From Mesorhizobium sp. SOD10 (GTDB lineage Bacteria > Pseudomonadota > Alphaproteobacteria > Rhizobiales > Rhizobiaceae): DNA of 64,000 nucleotides. Below are positions 17,597-30,248 of the stretch, in pieces (the first letter of the stretch is position 1; each line of letters begins with the position of its first letter). Location: the NCBI GenBank assembly GCA_000824805.1, contig CCNA01000003.1, positions 1 to 64,000 on the forward strand, read 5' to 3'. The notes below the pieces were generated by a model. That model did not search any database. It was not told the DNA's origin and saw nothing but the letters and a program-made list of their open reading frames with translations. Made by a program: the position numbers and the translations under genes.

Positions 17597-18988
17597 ATGA
17601 AATCGCTGACCGATCCCGCACAGGCACTCTCCACCGGCCTCGCGAAAATCCGAACCGAATTCCACGTGCCGGATGGATTTCCGCCGGAGGTGGCGGCCGC
17701 GGCGCAGGCGGCTGCCAGGCGTATGCCCGGCCAGCATGTCGATCGCACGGCGATGCCTTTCGTCACGCTCGATCCGGCGAGTTCCACGGATCTCGACCAG
17801 GCCTTCTCGATCGACGCCAGCGGTGGCGATCTTCTCTTGCATTACGCCATTGCCGACGTGGCCTGGTTCGTCGAGGACGGCGACGCGATTGACCTCGAAG
17901 CCTGGAACCGGACCGAGACGTTTTACTTGCCCGACGGCAAGGCCGGTCTCTACCCACTCCTGCTTGCCGAGGCTGCGGCGAGCCTGTTGCCCGATGGGCC
18001 CCGTCCCGCGGTCATCTTCACGATCCGGGTTGCCGGAGACGGCGCGGTGAAATTGGATAGCGCGGAGCGCGCCATCATTCAAAGCCGCGCCAAGCTCGCC
18101 TATGACAGCGTCAAGGCTTCGGATGTTCCCGCCGGTTTCGCCGAACTGGCGCGGCGCATGGCGATGAACGAAGAGCGGCGCGGCGCTTCGCGCGTCGACC
18201 CGCCCGAGCAGGAGGTGGAAAGGCTCGCCGACGGCACGTTCCGGCTTTCGTTCAGACCGTTGTTGCAATCCGAGCAGGACAACGCCGCGCTTTCGCTGGC
18301 CGCCAATATGGCGATCGCCGATGCCATGCTGGTGCACAAGACCGGGCTGTTCCGGGTGATGTCGGGGCCGGATGCCTCCAAGGTGCAGAGGCTGCGCAAC
18401 GCGGCACAGGCGCTCGGCCTGTCCTGGCCGGCATCCACCAGCCTGCGCGACTATCAGCGCACGCTCGATCCGGCCGATCCGCGACAGGCGGCGCTGATGC
18501 TGGAAATCCGCCGCGCGGGCAATGGCGCGTCCTACCAGCCCTATCAGGAAGGCGTTGTCCCTTGGCATGAGGCGATGGCCGCGACCTATGCGCATGCCAC
18601 CGCGCCGCTCCGGCGGCTGGCCGACCGCTACGTCGTTCGCTGCGCGCTGGCAATCGCCAACGGCCAGCCTGTGCCGCAGGCGGTCACCGACGCCTTCGCG
18701 AGATTGCCGAAGGTGATGGGGCGTGCCGATGCCCGTGCGTCGCAGATCAGCCACGCGGCCATCGATCTGGCCGAGGCGGTCATGCTCAAGGGACATGAGG
18801 GGGAAACGTTCAAGGCCGTCGTCACCGATATCGTCGATCATGGCGTGCGGGTGCAGCTTGCCGACATGCCTGTCGTCGCCAATGTGAAGGCCTCCGGGCT
18901 CAGGCAGGGCGATAGTCTCGCACTAAAGCTGGTCTCCGCCGATCCAGATCAGCGCAGCATCGTCTTCGACCCCGCTCCGCCGGTTTGA
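17597..18988 (+). CDS. RNB-domain ribonuclease (RNase II/R superfamily)
   Basis: A 463 aa protein made almost entirely of the RNB exonuclease domain. The catalytic acidic motif is TLDPASSTDLDQAF (57-70), and HYAIADVAWFVEDGD follows. The usual fourth acidic residue is Gln68, as in the actinobacterial-type RNB proteins. It lacks N-terminal cold-shock domains and has only a short C-terminal tail, so it is smaller than RNase II (about 640 aa) and RNase R. It probably trims RNA 3' to 5' in the cytoplasm. Confidence 0.85.
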   Translation: MKSLTDPAQALSTGLAKIRTEFHVPDGFPPEVAAAAQAAARRMPGQHVDRTAMPFVTLDPASSTDLDQAFSIDASGGDLLLHYAIADVAWFVEDGDAIDLEAWNRTETFYLPDGKAGLYPLLLAEAAASLLPDGPRPAVIFTIRVAGDGAVKLDSAERAIIQSRAKLAYDSVKASDVPAGFAELARRMAMNEERRGASRVDPPEQEVERLADGTFRLSFRPLLQSEQDNAALSLAANMAIADAMLVHKTGLFRVMSGPDASKVQRLRNAAQALGLSWPASTSLRDYQRTLDPADPRQAALMLEIRRAGNGASYQPYQEGVVPWHEAMAATYAHATAPLRRLADRYVVRCALAIANGQPVPQAVTDAFARLPKVMGRADARASQISHAAIDLAEAVMLKGHEGETFKAVVTDIVDHGVRVQLADMPVVANVKASGLRQGDSLALKLVSADPDQRSIVFDPAPPV

Positions 18989-18991
18989 GCG

Positions 18992-19792
18992 CTAGCGCGC
19001 GGTAAGGCCAAAGCCTTGGATCAGCCGCCTCACGGCAAAATCCACCTTACCCGAAGTGAAGACAGCCAGATCGGGCTCGCTCTCGCCCAATGTTTCGCCG
19101 ACAGGATCGATGAGCGACATGGCGCGCCGCGCGATCGCCTCGGCGGGATCGATCCAGTCGACCGGCCAGGGCGCGGTCTTGCGCATGCGGTTGACCAGAA
19201 ACGGGTAATGCGTGCAGGCGAGCACGACGATATCGGTGCGGTTGCCGTCGCGCTCGATGAAGCAGGGCGCGATTTCGGCGCGCACCGCTTCCTCGTCGAC
19301 GAAACCCTGGCGCATATAGATCTCGGCCAGCCCGGCCAGCCTATCGCTGCCGACCAGGCGCACATGGCATTTCTGCGCCCATTTGCTGATCAGGTCACGC
19401 GTGTACTGGCGCTTCACGGTGCCGGGCGTCGCCAACACCGATACCAGGCCTGACCGGGTGCGTTCGGCGGCGGGCTTGATCGCTGGCACGGTACCGACAA
19501 AAAGGTGGCCGGGAAATGTCTCGCGCAACGCGTCGATCACCAGCGTCGAGGCTGTGTTGCAGGCGATGACCGAGATCGCCGGCTGCAGGCGGTCGAGCAA
19601 TTTGCCGAACAGCGCGAGGATGTGATCCTTGAGCGCCGGCTCTTCCCAGGCGCCGTAAGGAAAAGCCGCGTCGTCGGCAACATAGACGAAGCGGCGGTCG
19701 GGCATCAGCACGCGCGCCTCGCGCAGCACGGTCAGCCCGCCGACGCCGGAATCGAACATCAGGATCGGGCGTTGGCTTGATCGATCGCTCAT
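18992..19792 (-). CDS. murI: Glutamate racemase
   Basis: A 266 aa enzyme that makes D-glutamate for peptidoglycan. [10 protein letters not shown] lies near the N-terminus; the two catalytic cysteines are in IACNTAST (about 80) and LACTHYPF (about 191). I chose ATG 19792 (MSDRSSQRP), with ATG 19798 as alternative. Longer versions of the frame run into a family A repeat and gain the spurious peptide LTQFRTENR. It is convergent with the RNB gene, 3 bp apart. Confidence 0.93.
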   Translation of the reverse strand: MSDRSSQRPILMFDSGVGGLTVLREARVLMPDRRFVYVADDAAFPYGAWEEPALKDHILALFGKLLDRLQPAISVIACNTASTLVIDALRETFPGHLFVGTVPAIKPAAERTRSGLVSVLATPGTVKRQYTRDLISKWAQKCHVRLVGSDRLAGLAEIYMRQGFVDEEAVRAEIAPCFIERDGNRTDIVVLACTHYPFLVNRMRKTAPWPVDWIDPAEAIARRAMSLIDPVGETLGESEPDLAVFTSGKVDFAVRRLIQGFGLTAR

Positions 19793-19806
19793 CGTCATCC
19801 GGCCAC

Positions 19807-19866
19807 AGAGCAATTCCAGGAAAAGTGTGAAACGGTTTTCCGTCCGGAACTGCGTCAAAACAAAGA
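19807..19866. repeat. Interspersed palindromic repeat, family A, copy 3
   Basis: AGAGCAATTCCAGGAAAAGTG through TTCCGTCCGGAACTGCGTCAAAACAAAG. The following 19867-20081 stretch holds no gene I can support. A half-copy relic (AGAGCAATATGGCG) near 19961 suggests it is degenerate repeat DNA. Confidence 0.7.
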
Positions 19867-20081
19867 GAAGCATCCGATCCAGAATTGGATCGACCGCGCT
19901 TCTATCGCGAATGATCGTGGTCTTGAAGAGGCGAATGCGAGCAGCTTTTGCGCAGTCGCCAGAGCAATATGGCGAAAGGTGTGGAGCGGTTCTCGGACGA
20001 CATCATGCTCGATCTCTTGGATTGGACCCGGACCCAGAGTTCAGGTCGATTCGACTGAAATCATCGGGCTCTGAGGCTCGC

Positions 20082-20681
20082 TCATATGCCGCGCTTGCCG
20101 AAGCCGGCGGGGCGCGGCCTGCCGAAAGGCTGCGGCGCGGGCGGAATGCGTGCGGATGAGACCGCGGCGCGTGGAGCGGCCGGCGCAGCGGTGCGTCCGG
20201 CGCGCGCCGGTGCCGGCAGGGGGCCGTCGAAGTCGAAAACGTCCGTCAATTCGTCGATATTGCTGCCGGCGACGGGTTTCGCCCAGAGGATCGTGCACCA
20301 GAGGCCGAATATCGAAAGCGCGAGCAGGTTCAGCCCGCCCGGAATGCTCTCGGGATCGTCGAATTTGACGACCAGAAGCACGCCTGCCTGCAAAAGGGCG
20401 TACACCGCGGAGAGCGCGATGTAGGCCCACAGGATCCAACGGCGCCCGTTGGCGTCGCGGGTGCGGCGCGAGGCGATGTTGCCGCGCAGCGCGACAAAGA
20501 TGAGCGAGGCGACGAGGACGGCGCCCGCCATGCCTTGCCGCGCCGGACCAGGCCCCGAATTGATCAGCCCTTCGAAGCCGATCGTGCTGACAATGCAGAT
20601 GACGATCACCACGGCTTCGGCGACGGCAAGACCGAGAGAGTAAAGGAAAAAGCGCAGCCGACCAATATTGGACGTGAACAT
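20082..20681 (-). CDS. DUF805-like membrane protein with Pro/Arg-rich tail
   Basis: About 199 aa with four hydrophobic segments (near 12-34, 52-68, 86-108, 125-142). The segment NIASRRTRDANGRRWILWAYI resembles the RRLHD-type signature of DUF805 membrane proteins, so I call it DUF805-like with moderate confidence. The last 45 residues are rich in Ala, Pro and Arg and look disordered. ATG 20681 has GGGGTGG just upstream; a GTG four codons earlier is an alternative. An 80 bp AT-rich gap separates it from trmJ. Confidence 0.6.
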   Translation of the reverse strand: MFTSNIGRLRFFLYSLGLAVAEAVVIVICIVSTIGFEGLINSGPGPARQGMAGAVLVASLIFVALRGNIASRRTRDANGRRWILWAYIALSAVYALLQAGVLLVVKFDDPESIPGGLNLLALSIFGLWCTILWAKPVAGSNIDELTDVFDFDGPLPAPARAGRTAAPAAPRAAVSSARIPPAPQPFGRPRPAGFGKRGI

Positions 20682-20761
20682 TTGCCACCCCACTATTACA
20701 GCAAGGATGACGCACCACCGAATAAAATTCAGTTACTTCAAATGCTCATAGCTTATCGATT

Positions 20762-21610
20762 TTAACTTTCTTCGTCTTTGGCGCGACCCCGCGCGCCAGC
20801 CGGCAATCGTCTTGGATCATCCCCGGGCGAGCCGTCGCCGCGCGGCATGGCCGGCGAGAACCGGTCGAGCGAGGAGATGATGCCGCGCAGGACTTTGAGC
20901 TCGGGTTCGGCGAAGCCCGCGCGCGTCAGCACGGCGCGCAGATTGTCGACCATCTTCGGCTTCTTTTCCTCAGGGCGGAAATAGCCGCGCGCTTCAAGCG
21001 CGTTTTCCAGATAGGCGAACAGGCTGTGCAGCTGCTCCTTGGTCGCCGGCACCAGCTCCGGCCCGGAGAAATTGGTCTGCGTCTCGTCGGCCAGGCCGGA
21101 CTTCATCCATTCATAGGACATCAACAGCACCGCTTGCGCGATGTTGAGCGAGGAGAAACCGGGATCGACCGGGAAGGTGACGATCTCGTCGGCGAGCCCG
21201 ACCTCTTCGTTGTAGAGGCCGAAGCGTTCGCGGCCGAAGAGGATGCCGGTCCGCTGCCCGGCCTGCTCGCGGGCCCGGAGCGCCCTGCCCGCCTCCACCG
21301 GCCCGCGCACCGGTTTGAAGCCGTCGCGCTCGCGCGCCGTCGTGGCGAAGACGAAGTTCAGGTCGGCAACCGCCGAGGTCAGATCGTCGAAGACCCTGGT
21401 GGCGTCGATGACGTGGTCGGCGCGGCTGGCGGCCGCGCGTGCCTTCTCGCTCGGCCAACCGTCGCGCGGGTTGACCAGCCTGAGCTCGGACAAGCCGAAA
21501 TTCGCCATGGCTCGCGCGACCATGCCGATATTCTCGCCGAGCTGCGGCTCGACCAGGATGATCGCCGGTCCGGCGGGGGCGGTTTTGGTTGTGTCTTCGA
21601 TGGCTGGCAT
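20762..21610 (-). CDS. trmJ: tRNA (cytidine/uridine-2'-O)-methyltransferase TrmJ-like (SpoU family)
   Basis: A 282 aa SPOUT methyltransferase that probably 2'-O-methylates tRNA position 32. Motif 1 is AIILVEPQLGENIGMVARAMANFG (about residues 17-40), motif 2 FGRERFGL (about 125) and motif 3 SSLNIAQAVLLMSYE (about 148-162), together forming the SAM-binding knot. A C-terminal extension of about 90 residues fits TrmJ. ATG 21610 was chosen over an in-frame start at 21679 that lacks family residues. Divergent from icd. Confidence 0.85.
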   Translation of the reverse strand: MPAIEDTTKTAPAGPAIILVEPQLGENIGMVARAMANFGLSELRLVNPRDGWPSEKARAAASRADHVIDATRVFDDLTSAVADLNFVFATTARERDGFKPVRGPVEAGRALRAREQAGQRTGILFGRERFGLYNEEVGLADEIVTFPVDPGFSSLNIAQAVLLMSYEWMKSGLADETQTNFSGPELVPATKEQLHSLFAYLENALEARGYFRPEEKKPKMVDNLRAVLTRAGFAEPELKVLRGIISSLDRFSPAMPRGDGSPGDDPRRLPAGARGRAKDEES

Positions 21611-21720
21611 GGCTATGACTAACCGGGGTTTGCGGCGTTTCGGCGTCCCCTGCCACATCCGGACCGGAAAATGAAGCATTCACGACAGCGGCACCTGTTC
21701 GGCCCGGCGCGGATCGCGGT

Positions 21721-21749
21721 TTGCGCGCTGAAAAAGCCTTTGATATACG
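21721..21749 (+). promoter_or_regulatory. Likely sigma70-type promoter of icd
   Basis: TTGCGC (21721-21726) and TATACG (21744-21749) are 17 bp apart, about 70 bp before the icd start in the gap divergent from trmJ. Confidence 0.4.
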
Positions 21750-21817
21750 CTCCCGCATCCCGGCCGAAACCATGCGGGCAAGGCCGTTCAGATCCCCAGC
21801 AACGAGGCATTCTTTCC

Positions 21818-23029
21818 ATGGCGAAGATCAAGGTGGCGAACCCGGTCGTCGAGCTCGACGGCGACGAGATGACCCGCATCATCTGGCAGTTCATCAAGGA
21901 CAAGCTGATCCATCCTTATCTCGACCTGAAGCTTGAATATTACGATCTCGGCATCGAGAACCGCGACGCCACCAACGACCAGGTGACGATCGACTCGGCC
22001 AACGCGATCAAGAAACACGGCGTCGGCGTGAAATGCGCGACGATCACCCCCGACGAGGCGCGCGTCGAGGAATTCAAGCTGAAGAAGATGTGGAAGTCGC
22101 CCAACGGCACCATCCGCAACATCCTCGGCGGCACCATCTTCCGCGAGCCGATCATCATGAAGAACGTGCCGCGCCTGGTGCCGGGCTGGACCAAGCCGAT
22201 CGTCGTCGGCCGTCATGCCTTCGGCGACCAGTACCGCGCCACCGACTTCCGCTTCCCCGGCAAGGGCAAGCTGACGATCAAGTTCGTCGGCGAGGACGGC
22301 CAGGTGATCGAGCACGACGTCTATGACGCTCCGGGCGCAGGCGTCGCCATGGCCATGTACAATCTCGACGAGTCGATCCGCGAGTTCGCCCGCGCCTCGC
22401 TGAACTACGGCCTGCTGCGCAACTTCCCGGTCTATCTGTCGACCAAGAACACCATCCTCAAGGCCTATGACGGCCGCTTCAAGGACATCTTCCAGGAAGT
22501 CTACGAGAGGGAATTCGAGGCCGAATTCAAGGCACGGAAGCTCTGGTACGAGCACCGCCTGATCGACGACATGGTTGCTTCTAGCCTGAAATGGTCGGGC
22601 GGCTATGTCTGGGCCTGCAAGAATTATGACGGCGACGTGCAGTCCGATACCGTGGCGCAAGGTTTTGGATCGCTCGGCCTGATGACCTCGGTGCTGATGA
22701 CACCGGACGGCAAGACCGTGGAGGCCGAAGCCGCGCACGGCACCGTCACCCGCCACTACCGCCAGCACCAGAAGGGCGAGGAAACCTCGACCAATTCGAT
22801 CGCCTCGATCTTCGCCTGGACGCGCGGCCTCGCCCACCGCGCCAAGCTCGACGACAATGCCGAGCTCAAGCGCTTCGCCGAGACGCTGGAGAAGGTCTGC
22901 ATCCAGACGGTCGAGGCCGGCTTCATGACCAAGGACCTGTCGCTGCTGATCGGTCCCGACCAGCCATGGCTCTCGACCACCGGCTTCCTCGACAAGATTG
23001 ACGAGAACCTACAGAAGGCCATGGGGTAA
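21818..23029 (+). CDS. icd: NADP-dependent isocitrate dehydrogenase
   Basis: The 403 aa enzyme converts isocitrate to 2-oxoglutarate in the TCA cycle. It begins [24 protein letters not shown] and carries the substrate segment [19 protein letters not shown] (about 94-112) and the [17 protein letters not shown] cofactor region ([16 protein letters not shown] here). It belongs to the eukaryote-like dimeric class found in alphaproteobacteria. ATG 21818 was chosen over a 49-codon extension that is not conserved. A strong terminator follows. Confidence 0.96.
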   Translation: MAKIKVANPVVELDGDEMTRIIWQFIKDKLIHPYLDLKLEYYDLGIENRDATNDQVTIDSANAIKKHGVGVKCATITPDEARVEEFKLKKMWKSPNGTIRNILGGTIFREPIIMKNVPRLVPGWTKPIVVGRHAFGDQYRATDFRFPGKGKLTIKFVGEDGQVIEHDVYDAPGAGVAMAMYNLDESIREFARASLNYGLLRNFPVYLSTKNTILKAYDGRFKDIFQEVYEREFEAEFKARKLWYEHRLIDDMVASSLKWSGGYVWACKNYDGDVQSDTVAQGFGSLGLMTSVLMTPDGKTVEAEAAHGTVTRHYRQHQKGEETSTNSIASIFAWTRGLAHRAKLDDNAELKRFAETLEKVCIQTVEAGFMTKDLSLLIGPDQPWLSTTGFLDKIDENLQKAMG

Positions 23030-23048
23030 AATGAAATCCCGGTAATAT

Positions 23049-23078
23049 CGAAGGCTCCGTACGGAGCCTTCGTTTTTT
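23049..23078 (+). terminator. Rho-independent terminator of icd
   Basis: A perfect 12 bp palindrome CGAAGGCTCCGT/ACGGAGCCTTCG (23049-23072) followed by six T. Confidence 0.92.
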
Positions 23079-23103
23079 CTAGGGTAACCGAAAGAGCGAA
23101 GCG

Positions 23104-23730
23104 ATGGCCAAGCCAACCCTCTACGGCGCCGACTACAGCGTCTATGTCCGCATCGCGCGGATGGTGCTGGAGGAAAAGAGCGTCGGCTACGACCTCGTCC
23201 CTCTCGACATCTTTGCCGCCGAAGGCATTCCGGCCTGGTATCTCGAACATCATCCGTTCGGCCGCATCCCGGCCTTCGAGCATGACGGTTTTCGTCTGTT
23301 CGAGACCGGTGCCATTGCGCGCTATGTCGACGAGGCTTTCGAGGGTCCGGCGCTGCAGCCGGCCGACGCCCGCGGCCGCGCCAGGATGGGCCAGATCATC
23401 GGCATGCTCGACGCCTATGGTTATCGCGCCATGGTCTGGGACGTGGCCGTGGAGCGGTTGGAGGGGGCGCCGCCCGATGAGGCGCTGATCGCCCGCGGGC
23501 TCGGTCAAGCGGAAACGGTGCTCAAGGTGCTGAGATCGCTGAAGGCACAAGGCCCGTGGCTGCTTGGCGAGCAACTGACGCTGGCCGACCTGCACGCGGC
23601 GCCGATCATCGCCTATTTCCTCAAGGTCGCGGAAGGACGCGATCTGCTGGCGCGGTTCGTGGAGATCAAAGATTGGTATGCGCGCATCGCCGCTCGCCCG
23701 AGCTTTGCGCTTACCGAGAAGGTGAGCTGA
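23104..23730 (+). CDS. Glutathione S-transferase family protein
   Basis: A 208 aa protein with an N-terminal thioredoxin-like GST domain (LYGADYSVYVRIARMVLEEK, cis-proline region HHPFGRIPAFEHDGFRLFETGAI at about 50-72) and a C-terminal helical domain with LTLADLHAAPIIAYF near 160-174. The subclass is not clear; the Ser-type catalytic region is not the usual one. It has its own short leader after the icd terminator. Confidence 0.85.
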   Translation: MAKPTLYGADYSVYVRIARMVLEEKSVGYDLVPLDIFAAEGIPAWYLEHHPFGRIPAFEHDGFRLFETGAIARYVDEAFEGPALQPADARGRARMGQIIGMLDAYGYRAMVWDVAVERLEGAPPDEALIARGLGQAETVLKVLRSLKAQGPWLLGEQLTLADLHAAPIIAYFLKVAEGRDLLARFVEIKDWYARIAARPSFALTEKVS

Positions 23731-23741
23731 CAGTATTGAAA

Positions 23742-23772
23742 AGACCGCGGGACAGCGCCCTCTCTGTCCCGC
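23742..23772 (-). terminator. Terminator between GST gene and alaS
   Basis: GCGGGACAG (23747-23755) and CTGTCCCGC (23764-23772) form a 9 bp stem with an 8 nt loop. On the minus strand GGTCTTTTC follows, so it most likely ends alaS. Confidence 0.65.
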
Positions 23773-23799
23773 CGACGTTTCGATAAATTAGCCCGCGAC

Positions 23800-26469
<2,670 letters not shown>

Positions 26470-26589
26470 TGCATACTGCCTTTTTCGCAAGAACCGCCGG
26501 CCCGGCCGGCGGCAAATGGGCTTTGGTGTTTCAGAAGATAGATGGGCCTTTTAGCGATAGCTCTTGAGCCTGTCCAGAAACACGGAGTT

Positions 26590-26694
26590 AAAGCATGTCT
26601 CCCGAAAGTGGGAACCGGTTTCGGGATAAAGACATGCGTAAAATCAAAAACCTAAAGCGCATGGAGCGAATCTGAAAGATCGCGACGCACTTTA
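26590..26694. repeat. Interspersed repeat, family B, about 105 bp
   Basis: AAAGCATGTCTCCCGAAAG through ACGCACTTTA. The left half is a hairpin (GCATGTC/GACATGC) and the right half holds GCGCATGGAGCG and GATCGCGACGC. It is almost identical to the copy at 51724-51827 over the whole length, differing by one G and one A/G. The 26470-26914 gap contains this repeat, the recA terminator and otherwise nothing I can identify. Confidence 0.9.
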
Positions 26695-26736
26695 GGCCAA
26701 TTAAACGATCCGCCGGCCGCTCGACGCTACCCCGAA

Positions 26737-26768
26737 ACGCAAAACCGCCGGCGCGAAGGCCGGCGGTT
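26737..26768 (-). terminator. Rho-independent terminator of recA
   Basis: AACCGCCGGC (26743-26752) and GCCGGCGGTT (26759-26768) form a perfect 10 bp stem; on the minus strand TTGCGTTT follows. Confidence 0.85.
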
Positions 26769-26914
26769 CGGGTACGCAGTACTCAAGAACTCGATTACAT
26801 AAGCATAACCCGATAAACCGGGATTGTGGCCGAACTCCGGCTAAGCCGACGAATTGCTTTCGCTCAATCCCGAACAAGGAAGCCGCTGCGCGGTCTTCCT
26901 GGAAAGAGCTAGTC

Positions 26915-28015
<1,101 letters not shown>

Positions 28016-28073
28016 GATACATCACCCCTTGGTCGTCAATGAAGGCCGGACAATCCGTGATCCCTGCCGTTTT

Positions 28074-28088
28074 GTACCTTTTTTGTTC
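28074..28088. promoter_or_regulatory. Putative alphaproteobacterial LexA (SOS) box upstream of recA
   Basis: GTAC-N7-GTTC at 28074-28088 differs by one base from GTTC-N7-GTTC, the known alphaproteobacterial LexA site. It lies 59 bp before the recA start, where an SOS operator is expected. A second weaker match, GTTC-N7-GTCT, is at 28140-28154. Confidence 0.55.
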
Positions 28089-28297
28089 TCATTTGGCAAG
28101 GGGCAACAAATGCCTGAAAAATAACCAATATCTGGATTTGTTCTATTTTTGTCTCACCAGAGCTAGTGCGGAGCGCAACCACTGGCCTAGAAGAGATTTC
28201 GATATCCGGCCATCCCGAATCGCGCCCCCGATTGCAGGGTGACCCGGGGAAACCTAGTGTGCGCAGCCGCACGATCAACGAAAGTCACCGACCCGAA

Positions 28298-29086
28298 ATG
28301 CCGACATCCCCAACTATCCTGGCCCTGGGTGGCGCCCATATCGACCGGCGCGGCCAGGTCTCTGGCACTTATGTGCCCGCCGCTTCCAACCCCGGCATGA
28401 TGCGCGAGGATGTCGGCGGCGTCGTTTTCAACGCGCTGCGCAGCGTAGTGAAGCGTGGCGTCTCGGCCTCGCTGATCTCGGTGCGCGGCGGCGACGCGGC
28501 GGCCGAAACGGTCGCCTCGGCGATCGACAACGCCGGGATAGCGGACCTCTCGGTCGTGTTCCTCGACCGCACCACGCCGAGCTATACCGCGCTGATCGAC
28601 GCCGAAGGCGAATTGATCGTCGGGCTGGCCGATATGGGGCTCTATGACCTCGCTTTCCCGAAACAGATCCGCCGCGCCAAGGTGCGCGAGGCGATCGCCG
28701 CCGCCGACGCCATCCTGTGCGACGCCAACCTGCCAACGACGGCGCTGGAGCGCCTGGTGGCGCTCGCAGGCGTCAGGCGGGTTGGCCTGAATGCCGGCGT
28801 GGTTACGGCCGGCAGCGCCCCCGTGCTGGCCTTCGACGACGCCGGCATCTTCGAAATCGACCCGCCCGCGCCGCGCCAGGTCGCCGACGTGACCGGCGCG
28901 GGCGACGCCTTGACCGGCGCGACGGTCGCCGCCCTGCTGCGCGGACTGCCGCTGCGCGCAGCGCTGCGCGAGGGCGTGGCGGCGGCAATGCTCGCCATAG
29001 AGAGCCCGCAGGCCGTGCCGTCCTTCACGATCGCCAACTTCACGCAGGCGCTTGCCCTTGTGCCGGAGGCGCGGGAGGTGGCATAG
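28298..29086 (+). CDS. psuK: PfkB-family kinase, probable pseudouridine kinase, apparently shortened
   Basis: The 262 aa product has PfkB features: N-terminal ILALGGAHIDRRG, the sugar-binding NPGMMREDVGGVVFNA segment (about 31-46), and the catalytic DVTGAGDALTG (197-207). With psuG next door it should phosphorylate pseudouridine. It is about 40-50 residues shorter than typical PsuK. Around residues 157-163 the chain jumps from LERLVALAG straight to VGLNAGVVTAGS, and the normal middle section with an N-x-x-E metal/phosphate motif is not visible. The frame is unbroken. Activity is therefore doubtful. ATG 28298 was used; the frame extends 44 codons upstream with no homology. Confidence 0.75.
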   Translation: MPTSPTILALGGAHIDRRGQVSGTYVPAASNPGMMREDVGGVVFNALRSVVKRGVSASLISVRGGDAAAETVASAIDNAGIADLSVVFLDRTTPSYTALIDAEGELIVGLADMGLYDLAFPKQIRRAKVREAIAAADAILCDANLPTTALERLVALAGVRRVGLNAGVVTAGSAPVLAFDDAGIFEIDPPAPRQVADVTGAGDALTGATVAALLRGLPLRAALREGVAAAMLAIESPQAVPSFTIANFTQALALVPEAREVA

Positions 29087-29125
29087 GGCCACACACCATC
29101 CACTTCCTCCTTGTCGGAGACAGAT

Positions 29126-30043
29126 ATGACGCCGGAAACCGCTCGCCCCTTCATCGACATGCATCCGCCCGTGGCGGAGGCGCTTGCTGCCGGCCGGCCC
29201 GTGGTTGCGCTGGAATCGACCATTATCACCCATGGCATGCCCTACCCCGACAATGGCGCGATGGCGGCCAAGGTCGAGCAGATTATCATCGATGGCGGCG
29301 CGGTGCCGGCGACGATCGCCGTGGTCGACGGCCGCATCAAGATCGGCCTGTCCGACGGCGAACGCGAATCGCTCGCGATGATCGGTGACGCCATGAAGCT
29401 GTCGCGCGCCGATCTCGGCTTTGCGGTCGCTCAAAAGCGCACCGGCGGCACCACGGTGGCGGCCACCATGATCGCCGCGCATGTGGCCGGCATAAAAGTC
29501 TTCGCCACCGGCGGCATCGGCGGCGTCCACAAGGGCGCCGAAAAAAGTTTCGATATCTCGGCCGATCTCGACGAGCTGGCGCGCACGCCTGTCATCGTCG
29601 TCTCGGCCGGTGCCAAGGCGATCCTCGACATCGAAAAGACGCTGGAAGTGCTGGAAACGCGCGGCGTGCCGGTCATCGGCTATGGCTGCGAGACCATGCC
29701 CGCCTTCTGGTCGAGGCAGTCGCCCTTCCGCGCGCCGCTGACGCTGCAGGCGCCTGAGGACATCGCGCATTTCTACCGCACCCGCCAGGCGCTTGGCTTG
29801 GGCGGCGGCATCCTCATCGCCAATCCCGTGCCGCAGAACGACGAAATTCCGGCTGATGAAATGGCCGGCTATATCGAAGCCGCGCAAAAGGCGGCCGAAG
29901 CCCGGAACGTGAGCGGCAAGGCAGTGACGCCGTTCCTTTTGTCAAAGATTCTTGAGCTGACCGGCGGCCGCAGCCTCAAGACCAACATCGCGCTGGTCGA
30001 GAACAACGCGCGGCTGGCGGCGGAGATTGCCAAGGCGTTGTAG
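29126..30043 (+). CDS. psuG: Pseudouridine-5'-phosphate glycosidase
   Basis: The 305 aa enzyme splits pseudouridine 5'-phosphate into uracil and ribose 5-phosphate in RNA-nucleoside breakdown. VVALESTIITHGMPYP (about 25-40) supplies the catalytic glutamate, AQKRTGGTTVAATM the lysine region, and FATGGIGGVHKGAE the metal/phosphate loop. ATG 29126 has GGAGA at good spacing; a TTG five codons earlier is less likely. It follows psuK by 39 bp, so the two form an operon. Confidence 0.95.
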   Translation: MTPETARPFIDMHPPVAEALAAGRPVVALESTIITHGMPYPDNGAMAAKVEQIIIDGGAVPATIAVVDGRIKIGLSDGERESLAMIGDAMKLSRADLGFAVAQKRTGGTTVAATMIAAHVAGIKVFATGGIGGVHKGAEKSFDISADLDELARTPVIVVSAGAKAILDIEKTLEVLETRGVPVIGYGCETMPAFWSRQSPFRAPLTLQAPEDIAHFYRTRQALGLGGGILIANPVPQNDEIPADEMAGYIEAAQKAAEARNVSGKAVTPFLLSKILELTGGRSLKTNIALVENNARLAAEIAKAL

Positions 30044-30055
30044 GGCACAAGGCGA

Positions 30056-30216
30056 AGGCCCCTCACCCGGATTGCCAAGCCCGAATTGCAAGGGCAATTC
30101 GGGGCATCCGACCTCTCCCCAAGGGGAGAGGAGCTTGCCGGCGCCGGCGCCAGTCTCTTCTCCCCACCGGGGAGAAGGTGGCCGGGAAGCGGCCAGATGA
30201 GGGTGCGGCCTCGACG
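30056..30216. repeat. Cluster of palindromic repeats (CTCTCCCC/GGGGAGAG type)
   Basis: Three nested dyads are visible: CGAATTGC/GCAATTCG (about 30082-30101), CCTCTCCCC/GGGGAGAGG (about 30112-30130) and TTCTCCCC/GGGGAGAA (about 30159-30177). A related fragment lies at 33868-33928 within the suf operon. No gene is supported here. Confidence 0.75.
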
Positions 30217-30248
30217 TGCCCTTCACAAGTGTTTCGACAGCGGACCAA

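Noticed and set aside
19793..19873. Longer N-terminus for murI
   Set aside because: The extra residues come from an interspersed repeat and are not part of the family.
30056..30216. CRISPR array or small non-coding RNA
   Set aside because: The repeats are nested palindromes without regular spacers; they match the interspersed repeat style seen elsewhere in the window.
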